A DNA stretch of 64,000 nucleotides from Rouxiella silvae. Lineage in GTDB: Bacteria; Pseudomonadota; Gammaproteobacteria; Enterobacterales; Enterobacteriaceae. Every line of letters starts with the position of its first letter. Position 1 is the stretch's first letter. The position numbers and the translations under genes were made by a program. Under the pieces are notes generated by a model, which worked only from the letters and a program-made list of their open reading frames with translations, was not told where the DNA came from and did not search any database. The stretch is from NCBI RefSeq assembly GCF_002093625.1, contig NZ_MRWD01000013.1, forward strand, positions 1-64,000, written 5' to 3'. This document shows, in pieces, positions 43,646 to 52,474 of the stretch.

Positions 43646-44458
43646 ATGAAGAAGAACCGCGCTTTTTTAAAATGGGCTGGTGGTAAATATCCGCTGGTTG
43701 ATGACATCAAACGTTATCTGCCAGCGGGAGATTGCTTGATTGAGCCTTTTGTTGGTGCGGGATCTGTGTTTCTTAACACTGATTATGAAGCCTATATTCT
43801 GGCCGACATTAACAACGATTTGATTGCGTTGTACAACATCGTAAAATTGCGTCATGTAGAGTTCATTCGTGACGCAAGAGAGCTTTTTACTCCAGAGTTT
43901 AATCAGTCCGAACGGTACTATCAGCTCAGGGCAGAGTTCAATGCCAGCACTGACAGTTACCGTCGTTCGCTGCTTTTTTTATACCTTAATCGCCATTGTT
44001 ACAATGGACTTTGTCGCTACAACCTCAGTGGATCGTTTAATGTGCCTTTTGGGCGCTATAAAAAACCTTATTTTCCTGAGGACGAATTGCATTGGTTCTC
44101 TGAAAAAGCACAGAATGCACAGTTTGTGTGTGAACATTACCAGCAAACTCTGTTGAAAGCTGAAAAGGGTTCTGTGGTGTATTGCGACCCGCCGTATGTG
44201 CCGCTTTCGGCTACGGCGAACTTTACCGCTTACCACACCAACAGCTTTAGCATGACTGACCAGAAAAACCTCGCCCGAATGGCCGAGCAACTTTCCTTGG
44301 AGCAGCGTGTGCCGGTATTAATATCGAACCACGATACTGAATTGACCCGTGACTGGTATGCCTCTGCGGTGCTGCACGTCGTGACCGCAAGACGCACAAT
44401 CAGCAGTAATATATTGCAGCGCAGCAAGGTAACCGAGCTTTTGGCTTTGTATAGCTAA
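43646..44458 (+). CDS. dam: DNA adenine methyltransferase (GATC)
   Basis: Methylates adenine in GATC, guiding mismatch repair, replication timing and gene regulation. The 270 residues have the SAM-binding FLKWAGGKYPLV at the start and the catalytic DPPY at 181-184, the same numbers as E. coli Dam. The order damX-dam-rpe is conserved. No convincing ribosome site precedes the ATG. Confidence 0.97.
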   Translation: MKKNRAFLKWAGGKYPLVDDIKRYLPAGDCLIEPFVGAGSVFLNTDYEAYILADINNDLIALYNIVKLRHVEFIRDARELFTPEFNQSERYYQLRAEFNASTDSYRRSLLFLYLNRHCYNGLCRYNLSGSFNVPFGRYKKPYFPEDELHWFSEKAQNAQFVCEHYQQTLLKAEKGSVVYCDPPYVPLSATANFTAYHTNSFSMTDQKNLARMAEQLSLEQRVPVLISNHDTELTRDWYASAVLHVVTARRTISSNILQRSKVTELLALYS

Positions 44459-44484
44459 CTAAACGTAAAGCGTAGGAGATGCGG

Positions 44485-45174
44485 ATGAAAAATTTTTTGA
44501 TTGCTCCATCCATTCTTGCGGCTGACTTTGCCCGCTTGGGTGAAGACACCGTCAAGGCATTGGAAGCAGGCGGCGACGTGGTGCATTTCGATGTTATGGA
44601 TAATCACTATGTACCGAATCTGACTATCGGTCCAAACGTCTGCCAGTCTTTGCATAAGTATCTGCAAGAAAAAGGGATTAATAAACCGATTGACGTTCAC
44701 CTGATGGTGATGCCGGTTGACAGTCTGATCCCACAGTTTGCCGAAGCCGGTGCGACCTACATTACTTTCCATCCTGAAGCCACGCTGCATGTTGACCGTA
44801 CTTTGCAACTCATCAAATCGCACGGCTGCAAGGCAGGGCTGGTGTTTACGCCAACCACCCCGCTGAGCTATCTCGATTATGTGATGGACAAGCTCGACGT
44901 GATTCTGCTGATGTCGATTAACCCGGGCTTTGGCGGACAAACCTTTATTCCCGCCACGCTCGATAAACTGCGTCAGGTACGCCAGCGCATTGACGAAAGC
45001 GGCTACGACATTCGCCTCGAAATCGACGGCGGTGTAAAAATCGACAATATCGGTGAAATTGCCGCCGCCGGTGCCGACATGTTTGTTGCTGGTTCGGCTA
45101 TCTTTAGCCAGCCTGACTACCGCGCGGTGATCGACAGCATGCGCAGTGAGCTCGCTAAGGTTTCCCATGAGTGA
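44485..45174 (+). CDS. rpe: ribulose-phosphate 3-epimerase
   Basis: Interconverts ribulose-5-phosphate and xylulose-5-phosphate in the pentose phosphate pathway. The 229-residue TIM barrel has the metal-binding [12 protein letters not shown] and the catalytic region SVNPGFGGQ-like [15 protein letters not shown] 44485 is chosen because AGGAG lies six bases before it, while ATG 44479 directly abuts that site. Compared with E. coli there is a short insertion after [12 protein letters not shown]. Its 3' end overlaps gph by eight bases. Confidence 0.97.
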   Translation: MKNFLIAPSILAADFARLGEDTVKALEAGGDVVHFDVMDNHYVPNLTIGPNVCQSLHKYLQEKGINKPIDVHLMVMPVDSLIPQFAEAGATYITFHPEATLHVDRTLQLIKSHGCKAGLVFTPTTPLSYLDYVMDKLDVILLMSINPGFGGQTFIPATLDKLRQVRQRIDESGYDIRLEIDGGVKIDNIGEIAAAGADMFVAGSAIFSQPDYRAVIDSMRSELAKVSHE

Positions 45175-45865
45175 GACACTTTCTCCGCTGGGCGTGGCTT
45201 TTGACCTCGACGGTACGCTGGTAGACAGCGCGCCGGGCCTGGCCGAGGCGGTAGACCGCGCACTGGAAGACGTTGGACTGCCGAAAGCGGGCGTAGAGCG
45301 AGTGAGTACTTGGATTGGTAACGGTGCCGACGTCATGGTCGAGCGCGCTGTGCGCTGGGCCGAAGGTGATCTCAGTCCCGCATTCTGCCTGAGCGTACGA
45401 GACAAATTTGACCATTACTATGCCGAGACGGCCGCCGCTGGCAGCACACTCTATCCGCAGGTTAAAGAAACGCTGCACGCGCTCGCCGCAGCAGGTATTC
45501 CGCTGGGTCTGATAACCAACAAGCCAACGCCTTTTGTTGCGCCGCTGCTGGTGTCGTTGGGTCTTGACGGTCTATTTTCCCAGGTGCTAGGCGGTGACGA
45601 CGTGGTGCAGAAAAAACCCCATCCCGCTCCGCTGTACCTGATGTTGGCCAATTTGGGCCTGCGTGCCAGTGAGCTGGTGTTTGTGGGCGATTCACGCAAT
45701 GACATTCAAGCGGCGCAGGCTGCGGGTTGTCAGTGTGTCGGCATGACCTACGGTTATAATTACGGTGAAGCCATCGGGTTGAGTAAACCCGACCGAGTTC
45801 TTGAACGCTTTGCCGACCTTCTGCCCACCTTCGGGCTACCCTCTTTAAAGGATCAGGAAGCTTAA
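45167..45865 (+). CDS. gph: phosphoglycolate phosphatase
   Basis: HAD phosphatase that removes 2-phosphoglycolate formed during repair of oxidised DNA ends. The 232 residues have motif [12 protein letters not shown], motif II LITNKPT and motif [17 protein letters not shown] 45167 lies in the last codons of rpe and has TAAGG upstream; a GTG at 45146 is unlikely. Only three bases separate it from trpS. Confidence 0.96.
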   Translation: MSETLSPLGVAFDLDGTLVDSAPGLAEAVDRALEDVGLPKAGVERVSTWIGNGADVMVERAVRWAEGDLSPAFCLSVRDKFDHYYAETAAAGSTLYPQVKETLHALAAAGIPLGLITNKPTPFVAPLLVSLGLDGLFSQVLGGDDVVQKKPHPAPLYLMLANLGLRASELVFVGDSRNDIQAAQAAGCQCVGMTYGYNYGEAIGLSKPDRVLERFADLLPTFGLPSLKDQEA

Positions 45866-45868
45866 AAA

Positions 45869-46873
45869 ATGAGTAAACCCATCGTCTTTAGTGGCGCACA
45901 ACCTTCTGGTGAATTGAGCATTGGTAACTACATGGGTGCTCTGCGTCAATGGGTTAAAATGCAAGATGACTTTGACTGCATTTACTGCATCGTTGACCTG
46001 CACGCAATTACTGCACGTCAAGATCCTACTCAATTACGCAAAGCCACGCTCGATACCTTGGCGCTGTATCTCGCCTGCGGTATTGATCCCAATAAGAGCA
46101 CTATTTTTGTTCAGTCGCACGTGGCTGAGCACTCCCAGCTGGGTTGGGCGCTGAACTGCTACACCTATTTCGGTGAGCTCAGCCGCATGACGCAGTTTAA
46201 AGACAAGTCAGCGCGCTACGCTGAAAACATCAACGCCGGTCTGTTTGACTATCCGGTGCTGATGGCGGCCGACATTCTGCTCTATCAGACCAATCAGGTG
46301 CCGGTGGGTGAAGACCAGAAGCAGCATCTGGAGCTGAGTCGCGATATCGCGGGTCGTTTTAACGCGCTTTACGGCGACACCTTTGCTGTTCCCGAGCCGT
46401 TTATTCCGAAGTCTGGTGCCCGCGTGATGTCATTGCAGGACCCGACCAAGAAGATGTCCAAGTCAGACGACAACCGCAACAACGTGATTGGCCTGCTTGA
46501 AGACACCAAGTCTGTGACCAAAAAAATCAAACGCGCCATGACGGACTCGGAAGAGCCGCCGGTCATTCGTTACGATCAGGCTGCCAAGCCGGGTGTTTCC
46601 AATTTGCTGGACATTCTCTCTGGAGTGAACGGCAAGAGCATTGCCGAGCTGGAAGCGGAGTTTGAAGGTCAGATGTATGGTCACTTGAAAGGTGCTGTGG
46701 CAGACGCTGTTTCCGAGATGCTGACCGGTCTGCAGGAGCGTTTCCACCAGTACCGCGCCGATGAAGCCTTCTTGCAGCAGGTAATGCGTGAAGGGGCTGA
46801 AAAGGCGCGTTCGCGTGCTCAGGTAACGTTGAAGAAGGTGTATGAAGCCATCGGTTTCGTCCCTGCACCGTAA
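45869..46873 (+). CDS. trpS: tryptophanyl-tRNA synthetase
   Basis: Class I synthetase that charges tRNA-Trp. The 334 residues equal E. coli TrpS. The HIGH-like motif is in [18 protein letters not shown], and the KMSKS motif is KKMSKSDDN near residue 195. It closes the aroK-dam-trpS run and is followed by a strong terminator. Confidence 0.98.
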   Translation: MSKPIVFSGAQPSGELSIGNYMGALRQWVKMQDDFDCIYCIVDLHAITARQDPTQLRKATLDTLALYLACGIDPNKSTIFVQSHVAEHSQLGWALNCYTYFGELSRMTQFKDKSARYAENINAGLFDYPVLMAADILLYQTNQVPVGEDQKQHLELSRDIAGRFNALYGDTFAVPEPFIPKSGARVMSLQDPTKKMSKSDDNRNNVIGLLEDTKSVTKKIKRAMTDSEEPPVIRYDQAAKPGVSNLLDILSGVNGKSIAELEAEFEGQMYGHLKGAVADAVSEMLTGLQERFHQYRADEAFLQQVMREGAEKARSRAQVTLKKVYEAIGFVPAP

Positions 46874-47015
46874 ATCCTTCGTTATTGGATACGCGGCTGC
46901 GTTGGCTGTGCTTGGTTACTCGAATCACTGACCTGTGTCAGCTCATCGGATGTCCAAGCTTGCCGCCTTGCTGCAAAGTCCATCACTTCGGATTTCATTG
47001 TGGAATTGCTACATT

Positions 47016-47045
47016 AAACCACGTCTTTAGGGCGTGGTTTTTTTA
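47016..47045 (+). terminator. Rho-independent terminator of trpS
   Basis: Perfect 8-bp stem AAACCACG / CGTGGTTT with a 9-base loop and a following T run. It overlaps the last bases of the convergent transporter gene. Confidence 0.9.
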
Positions 47046-48403
47046 TGGCTGGAGCAGGGTAATAATATCGCGGTCCACAAGACGCCTGCCAGCATCGACA
47101 GGGCGATGGCGGCGCAGAGGGCAAGGTGCAGGCCGGTGGTAAAGGATTGAATCGACATCATTAAGCTACCAAAAATGGCGACCCCCAGCGCTGACCCTGT
47201 TTGCCGGCTGGCGTTGAGCACGCCTGCTGCAATGCCTGCCCTGTCTTTTTCGATACTGCCCATCAGTGAGGCCGTAGCGACCGGCGTTATCACTCCTGCT
47301 GCCAGTCCCAATGCCGGAAAACACAGCGCAATACGCCAGTAAGGTGCGTTTTCCCCCATGAACAGCAGTCCTGCAAAGCCGGCGGCATATAAACCGCAGC
47401 ATCCGGCAATCAGCCAAAGCGGGCCGATGAGTCGGTTAATTTTCCCTGCGCTAAAACTGCCTAATGTCACCAGCAGGGTGAGAGGGAGAAAGGCGAGTCC
47501 GGTATCCAGCGGTGTCCATCCACGAACCTGCTGAAAATAAAGACTCAACAGGAAAAAGAGCCCATAGAAAACCAACCCCGAAATGAGCGATACCAGCGAC
47601 GAGGCGGAAAACTCGGCTAGGCGAAACAAGCTCATCGGCAGCATCGGCTGTTTGCAGCGACGCTCGACCCTGACGAAAAGTCCGCAGGCGACTAACGCCA
47701 CGGCCATACCCAGCTGTATGAGACTGTCGTGCCAGCCGCGTGGTGCCACTTCAATCAGGACGGCAATCGACGTCGCCAGCGAGATAATCGCGAGCAGCTG
47801 CCCGCTCAAATCTATCGGTTTTCGGTGAGTGGGGGAAGCGGGTGCGGGGATGCGCACCGCCAGCAGTGCGCCAAGCAAAGCAATCGGCACATTGAGCAGA
47901 AAAACACTGCGCCAGCCAAAAAAGTGGATCAACACGCCACCCAACAGTGGACCCGCCGCCATGGCAATACCCCCACAACCCGCCCAGACCCCGATGGCTT
48001 TGGCTCGGGCATGCGTGTTAGAAAACGCATTGTTAATCAACGCCAACGAGGAAGGCACCAGCAGTGACGCGCCCACACCCTGCAATATTCTGCCGAAAAT
48101 AAGAGCGGGAAGGGTGGAGGACAGTCCGCATCCTGCCGAGGCGAGGGCAAAAAGCACTAAGCCGATGAGGTAGATATTTTTTGCGCCAAATTTATCGCCC
48201 AGCGACCCGCCACCGAGCAGCAGGCTGGCAAAGGTTAAGGTATAGGCGTTCACTACCCACTGTAGACCCGACACCGTGGTTTGCAGAGTAGAGGCTAAAG
48301 GGGCGAGGGCAACGTTAACGATTGAGGTGTCGAGTATCACGATAACGTAACTGAGGCAGGTGGCGGCAACTAACCCTTTTTGGGCGGTGATGGCATTGTC
48401 CAT
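47027..48403 (-). CDS. DHA2-family MFS multidrug exporter
   Basis: Inner-membrane drug:proton antiporter of the EmrB/QacA family. The 458 residues hold about 14 hydrophobic segments. DHA2 hallmarks include ILDTSIVNVALAPLA in helix 1, WVVNAYTLTFASLLL in helix 2, LGDKFGAKN in the loop between helices 2 and 3, GRILQGVGASLLVP in motif B, and GPLLGGVL in motif C. There is no adjacent membrane-fusion protein, so it probably works alone or with a distant partner. It is divergent from an ArsR-like regulator, which likely controls it. It lies between trpS and cobA, where E. coli has no such gene. Confidence 0.9.
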   Translation of the reverse strand: MDNAITAQKGLVAATCLSYVIVILDTSIVNVALAPLASTLQTTVSGLQWVVNAYTLTFASLLLGGGSLGDKFGAKNIYLIGLVLFALASAGCGLSSTLPALIFGRILQGVGASLLVPSSLALINNAFSNTHARAKAIGVWAGCGGIAMAAGPLLGGVLIHFFGWRSVFLLNVPIALLGALLAVRIPAPASPTHRKPIDLSGQLLAIISLATSIAVLIEVAPRGWHDSLIQLGMAVALVACGLFVRVERRCKQPMLPMSLFRLAEFSASSLVSLISGLVFYGLFFLLSLYFQQVRGWTPLDTGLAFLPLTLLVTLGSFSAGKINRLIGPLWLIAGCCGLYAAGFAGLLFMGENAPYWRIALCFPALGLAAGVITPVATASLMGSIEKDRAGIAAGVLNASRQTGSALGVAIFGSLMMSIQSFTTGLHLALCAAIALSMLAGVLWTAILLPCSSHKKTTP

Positions 48404-48467
48404 TGGCGAAGGTTGAGGTCCATAGTGTGAGATGGATTGACTATAGCCCGCCGCCGCCGAATAATGG

Positions 48468-48483
48468 TTCGAGGCGTGTCGAA
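48468..48483. promoter_or_regulatory. dyad in the exporter/regulator divergent promoter
   Basis: TTCGA-GGCGTG-TCGAA, perfect 5-bp arms, midway in the 120-base gap between the two divergent genes. It is a natural candidate operator for the ArsR-like protein. Confidence 0.45.
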
Positions 48484-48523
48484 GTGTTGTATTTCCTATT
48501 ATCGTAACTTATCCCACTGAAAG

Positions 48524-49249
48524 ATGGACACAATGAACCAATTCCGCATCTCCGTTGTTGCTCATCTGATTGCTGAGCCGGTTCGTTCAGTGATGTTGAT
48601 AGCCCTGTCCGGCGGTGAGTCTCTTTCCTCCAGCGCATTGGCCGACGCGGCAGGCATTACGGCGCAAACGGCGAGTTTTCACCTTGGCAAACTGCGCGAG
48701 GGCGGCTTAGTGACCGTTGAGGCAGTGGGTCGCCATCGCTATTACCAGCTTGCCGGACCGCATGTTTCACATCTTCTTGAAAGTTTGGCGTCGGTCGGTC
48801 CGGTTGGATCACAATGGCTGACTACGCCCAATCGCTCCGCCAAAGATCTGCGGTTTGCCCGCTGTTGTTACGATCATCTGGCGGGTCAGATTGGCGTTGC
48901 TATGACTCAGGGAATGCTAAATCGTGGACTGCTTGCACAAGCGGATGGGAGCTATATCCTGACTGATGTGGGTTATGAGTGGCTAGAGCAACGAGGCATT
49001 GAAATCAGCCCTGCGACCGCAGATCAGGCCGATATCCTGCGCGAATGTCTCGACTGGACTGAACGGCAGTATCATCTTGCCGGTTCTCTGGGAGCGCGCC
49101 TACTGACGGCGTTTTTAGCCTGGAAATGGCTGGTTCGTCTACCCGACACGCGATCGTTGAAAGTGACGGCGACCGGTTGGGCCGCCTTTGAGGAGCATTT
49201 TGGCATTCGCTATCAGCAAGGCACGTTTTTATTTATGCCACTGCCCTGA
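48524..49249 (+). CDS. ArsR-like winged-helix transcription regulator
   Basis: DNA-binding regulator of 241 residues. The N-terminal 85 residues form an ArsR-type winged helix, with ALADAAGITAQTASFHLGKLREGGLVTVEAVGRHRYY as recognition helix and wing (shown in part). The long C-terminus is unlike classical 100-residue ArsR sensors and has two cysteines (RCCYDHLAGQ) that could bind a ligand or metal. ATG 48524 and ATG 48533 are both possible. Its position, divergent from the exporter, suggests it controls it. Confidence 0.82.
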   Translation: MDTMNQFRISVVAHLIAEPVRSVMLIALSGGESLSSSALADAAGITAQTASFHLGKLREGGLVTVEAVGRHRYYQLAGPHVSHLLESLASVGPVGSQWLTTPNRSAKDLRFARCCYDHLAGQIGVAMTQGMLNRGLLAQADGSYILTDVGYEWLEQRGIEISPATADQADILRECLDWTERQYHLAGSLGARLLTAFLAWKWLVRLPDTRSLKVTATGWAAFEEHFGIRYQQGTFLFMPLP

Positions 49250-49263
49250 GTCGTGATTTTTCA

Positions 49264-50982
49264 TTAGCTGTCATTGTTGAAGTTGTAAGTGAAGGTGGCA
49301 TTAAAACGCCAGGCGCGGTTGTTGCTGTCGAGTGGCACATCGGCGATGGGGCGAGCGGCCTCAACGGAAATTGAATAGTGTTTATTATCTGCCAAGGTTA
49401 TCCCTAGCGCATAAGACGCCAAGTTTTGTTTGCGTATCCCCGGCTGGTTAAAGCCAGTGTGCGCGGTGTCCATCACAACATAGGGCTGTAAGGTTTTGAG
49501 CCACACTCCTTGTTCAAGATCATGGATATAACGCATCTCGACCTGCCCGCCAAATCCGTAATCACCCGTCGCCTCGCCGTCCTGATAGCCTCGGCCATAG
49601 TGCATGGCACCGAAGCTGGCGCGCTCAGGTTCCGGCAGATTATTGTCCGACCAGTCACCCTCCCACGACGTGCTCAGGCGCCATTTTTTGTCGAACAGGT
49701 AGGCGCTTTCACCGTTGAAGCGCCAGCGAGTAAAGGTCAAATCGGTGTTTGGCGTGGTGCGGCTCGCCCCAAGGCTGTCGATCCCTTGGCGGACATTGAA
49801 CCGCGCATTCCAGTAAAACTGACTGTATTCACGGTAACCGTTCAGCGACAGCTCCACGGCCGGGTAGCGGACGTATTGATTGATACCCTCAAGAGGGATG
49901 TCCTGCCCGTTTGCCGCGGCTTTTAAGTCGTAGTTGTATTTTTTGTACAGATAGTCCGCGCCGCCGCTCAAGGTCCACTGCGTTTTACGCGTTAACTCCA
50001 AGGGGTAGCTCAGGGTAAAACCGCCGTTATATTGGGTCTGTTTAGCCTTATAATCGACGTTAATATTATTGGGTAAGGTTTGCAGCGTATTGAAGTCTTT
50101 ATCATTTTGTTGAAAATAGCTGCCCTTCAGCTGCATCAATAAACCGTCATCCCCCAAGTACTGTTGATAGTTCAGACCGGCGTATTTTTTCTCGGTTGAC
50201 CCACTTAGGGGCAGCAAGGTAGCTACGCCCAGCTGCTCACCGTATTGGCTTAGGCCACTCAGCGTGGCATTAATCACGCCGTCGGTTTCGCCTTTGCGCG
50301 AATCCACCGAGGTAATGACATTCCAGTTACGCGTCCTTTTGGCCTCAACATCCATCACGGTGGCGCCGTAAATATTGTCAGGATTCTTGGCACTGGCGGT
50401 CACTTTGGTGTCGGGCGTGCGCGCCATCAGCAGGCTATAGCGCTCAAAAGTGTCCCCGGTTAACGGCTTCTCTGTCATGATTTTTTGCGACAGTTTACTG
50501 AGCCAAATACCCACCTGCGTGTTATCACTGTGAACCTGAGTGCTCGACACGTAGCCTTCAACCAATCCCACCTTGAGAACGCCGTCCTGAAAGTTGTCTG
50601 AAGGCAGATAGGCATAAGACAGCACGTAGCCGTCGTGATGATAGCGCTGAGTCAGGCTGTCGGCGGCAGCCAGCAGTTCGCTCAGGGCCACTTTCTTACC
50701 GACGAATTTTAGAAAAGGCTGCGTTAACTCTCCTAAGGAATAGCGCGTGCCGCCAATAAACTGCAGATGTTTCACTTCCACCAAGGTGCTTGGCGTAAAT
50801 GCAGGCGAGAGTTTGGGTGTAGAAAGGCTGATTTTTGGCGACGGTTTGGGCATGCTGGGTTCTGAAACGGGTGTGGCGAGTTTAGCCGGGTTGTTGGGGT
50901 CGATGAGAGTAGGGAACATTTCGGCCGAGGTGTAGCCGATAGCCGATCCCATTAAAACAACTATGCAGGTTTTTATTCTCAT
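49264..50982 (-). CDS. TpsB-type outer-membrane transporter (ShlB/FhaC/HecB family)
   Basis: Predicted outer-membrane beta-barrel that secretes or exposes a partner protein. From ATG 50982 (AAGGAA upstream) it has 572 residues. In order: a signal peptide of about 20 residues, a Pro/Ser/Lys-rich linker to about residue 66, POTRA-type modules beginning VEVKHLQFIGGTRYSL and including SYAYLPSDNFQDGVLKVGLVEG, then a 16-strand-type barrel. The conserved L6 motif appears as GRGYQDGEATGDYG with Arg464. The protein ends in an aromatic strand, FTYNFNNDS. No haemagglutinin-like TpsA lies nearby; the only co-oriented neighbour is the lipoprotein 111 bases upstream, which may be its cargo. Confidence 0.88.
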   Translation of the reverse strand: MRIKTCIVVLMGSAIGYTSAEMFPTLIDPNNPAKLATPVSEPSMPKPSPKISLSTPKLSPAFTPSTLVEVKHLQFIGGTRYSLGELTQPFLKFVGKKVALSELLAAADSLTQRYHHDGYVLSYAYLPSDNFQDGVLKVGLVEGYVSSTQVHSDNTQVGIWLSKLSQKIMTEKPLTGDTFERYSLLMARTPDTKVTASAKNPDNIYGATVMDVEAKRTRNWNVITSVDSRKGETDGVINATLSGLSQYGEQLGVATLLPLSGSTEKKYAGLNYQQYLGDDGLLMQLKGSYFQQNDKDFNTLQTLPNNINVDYKAKQTQYNGGFTLSYPLELTRKTQWTLSGGADYLYKKYNYDLKAAANGQDIPLEGINQYVRYPAVELSLNGYREYSQFYWNARFNVRQGIDSLGASRTTPNTDLTFTRWRFNGESAYLFDKKWRLSTSWEGDWSDNNLPEPERASFGAMHYGRGYQDGEATGDYGFGGQVEMRYIHDLEQGVWLKTLQPYVVMDTAHTGFNQPGIRKQNLASYALGITLADNKHYSISVEAARPIADVPLDSNNRAWRFNATFTYNFNNDS

Positions 50983-51093
50983 GGAAATTCCTTTATCGCA
51001 TAGGTATAAGCTGCAACAACATGACAACGACAGGTTTATTAACCAAGGCACGCGCTGCGCAGGGCAGATCGTGCCTATCCCGTTGATTAAGAT

Positions 51094-52185
51094 TTATTTT
51101 TGAGTGTTTAAGGTGGCTAGCGTATTGGGCAGCGTAGTGACGGTGGTAACCACTTTGCCTAATAGCCCCCCGTTGGCGCTATTGCTTGAAGAGACCACAC
51201 CGCCGGTCTGTGTCACCGCATTACCGACGTTGGTGACGGTTGACCCCACGCCCGCTATCGCTGGTGCGTTAGTTGATACCTGCGTACCTGTCGCGGCCAC
51301 GGTGTTACCTACGTTCCCCAACAGTGAGCTGACCGGGGCGCCTAACCCTGTTGCCGAACCGACAGTTTGGGTAGTGGTTTGAACGGATGAAAGAACTGGC
51401 GTCACAATGCCGGTTGCGCCGGTAGTAATTTGCGAGGTGGAGCCGGTGGTTAAGTTATTGGCCAATCCCGTACCGGTCGCGGTGACGACGGTGCCGACTT
51501 TGTTGACCAGTCCACCGGTGGGTGTGGTGACACCGGCAAGAGGCGTTGTTGCGCCGTTGCTGGCAAGTGAAGTTCCAAGCCCGGAGACGCCGGTGCCGAG
51601 GCTAGCCACGGCAGTGGGAACACCGGCGGCGGTGACACCAATGGCATTAGGATTTGAACCGAATTGCCCGACGCCGTTTGTTACGCCGCTGCCAATATTT
51701 GAAACGGCGACACCAGTGCTGTTGAGCACGGTAGCCACGCCTTGACCGGCAATCGGGATATTGCTGATAGGCGTTTGGGTGGCGATACTGCTGACCTGAT
51801 TACCCACCCCGCTGACCGCACCGCCGGTACTGCCTAGAATACTGCCGGTAACCAGCGTGGTTGAGGTGCCTGTGCCGGTTCCACCCGTTCCCGTCCCGGT
51901 TCCACCGCTACCGGAACCGGTACCCGTTCCTGTTCCAGTACCGCCATTGCCAGCCGTTGTGCCGGTGCCACCGGTCGTGGTTGTGCCGTCACCGCTCGAG
52001 GTGGTGCCGGAGCCGGTTGATGCTGTTCCCGAGCCATCAGTCCCGGTTGTCGCAGAACCGGAAGTCCCGGTTTTTGCGGTGGTATGTGAGCCGCCTCCTC
52101 CTCCACTACATGCGGCAAGCGCGAGTGAGAAAAGAACAGCCGTAGCAATTTTACTCATCTGACTCATATTATTTTCAGAGCGCAT
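51094..52185 (-). CDS. Gly/Thr-rich repetitive lipoprotein, candidate cargo of the adjacent TpsB
   Basis: Function not recognised. From ATG 52185 (GGAGG eight bases upstream) it has 363 residues. A lipoprotein signal ends LALAAC with the lipid-bearing Cys26, followed by SGGGGG. Residues about 27-110 are almost only Gly, Thr and Ser, forming a flexible tether. The rest is a Val/Gly/Thr/Asn/Ala-rich region with irregular repeats of the form VGN.V...G..V and almost no charged or aromatic residues, as in surface fibres. It has no TPS haemagglutination domain and no cysteine after Cys26. It probably forms an operon with the TpsB gene downstream. Databases may call such proteins collagen-like. Confidence 0.8.
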   Translation of the reverse strand: MRSENNMSQMSKIATAVLFSLALAACSGGGGGSHTTAKTGTSGSATTGTDGSGTASTGSGTTSSGDGTTTTGGTGTTAGNGGTGTGTGTGSGSGGTGTGTGGTGTGTSTTLVTGSILGSTGGAVSGVGNQVSSIATQTPISNIPIAGQGVATVLNSTGVAVSNIGSGVTNGVGQFGSNPNAIGVTAAGVPTAVASLGTGVSGLGTSLASNGATTPLAGVTTPTGGLVNKVGTVVTATGTGLANNLTTGSTSQITTGATGIVTPVLSSVQTTTQTVGSATGLGAPVSSLLGNVGNTVAATGTQVSTNAPAIAGVGSTVTNVGNAVTQTGGVVSSSNSANGGLLGKVVTTVTTLPNTLATLNTQK

Positions 52186-52244
52186 AATGCAATCCTCCGC
52201 ATAAATTACGTCCGGATTGACGCATTTCAAATATTAGTTCGATG

Positions 52245-52260
52245 TGTGTAAAATTACACT
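52245..52260. promoter_or_regulatory. CRP-like dyad upstream of the lipoprotein operon
   Basis: TGTGT-AAAATT-ACACT contains the perfect palindrome GTGTAA-AA-TTACAC. It fits the CRP core TGTG-N8-CAC and lies about 60 bases before the lipoprotein start, in an AT-rich 289-base gap (52186-52474) with no other gene. Confidence 0.4.
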
Positions 52261-52474
52261 TTGGGTAGTGTTTTATGCTTTTTTTAGGAGAAATAAATGG
52301 TTAGATGAACTTATGTTCCAAAAAGGATTTGTAGAAAGGATCATATTTCGTGCAGGTTAATTTTTATGCATTTTAATTCCACTTAAATGTAAAGATAGCT
52401 ATTTAAACACTAGCTAATAACTTTTATTAAGGGGTTGTGCGCATAACGTTATAAAGAGTTTACCGCGTTCACCG

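Noticed and set aside
44455-45405. 316-codon minus-strand frame across rpe and gph
   Set aside because: Both genes underneath are certain; this frame is a codon-bias shadow.
51104-52162. Val/Pro-rich plus-strand frames opposite the lipoprotein gene
   Set aside because: They arise from the repetitive Gly/Thr/Val codons of the lipoprotein; the minus-strand gene has a lipobox and a ribosome site.
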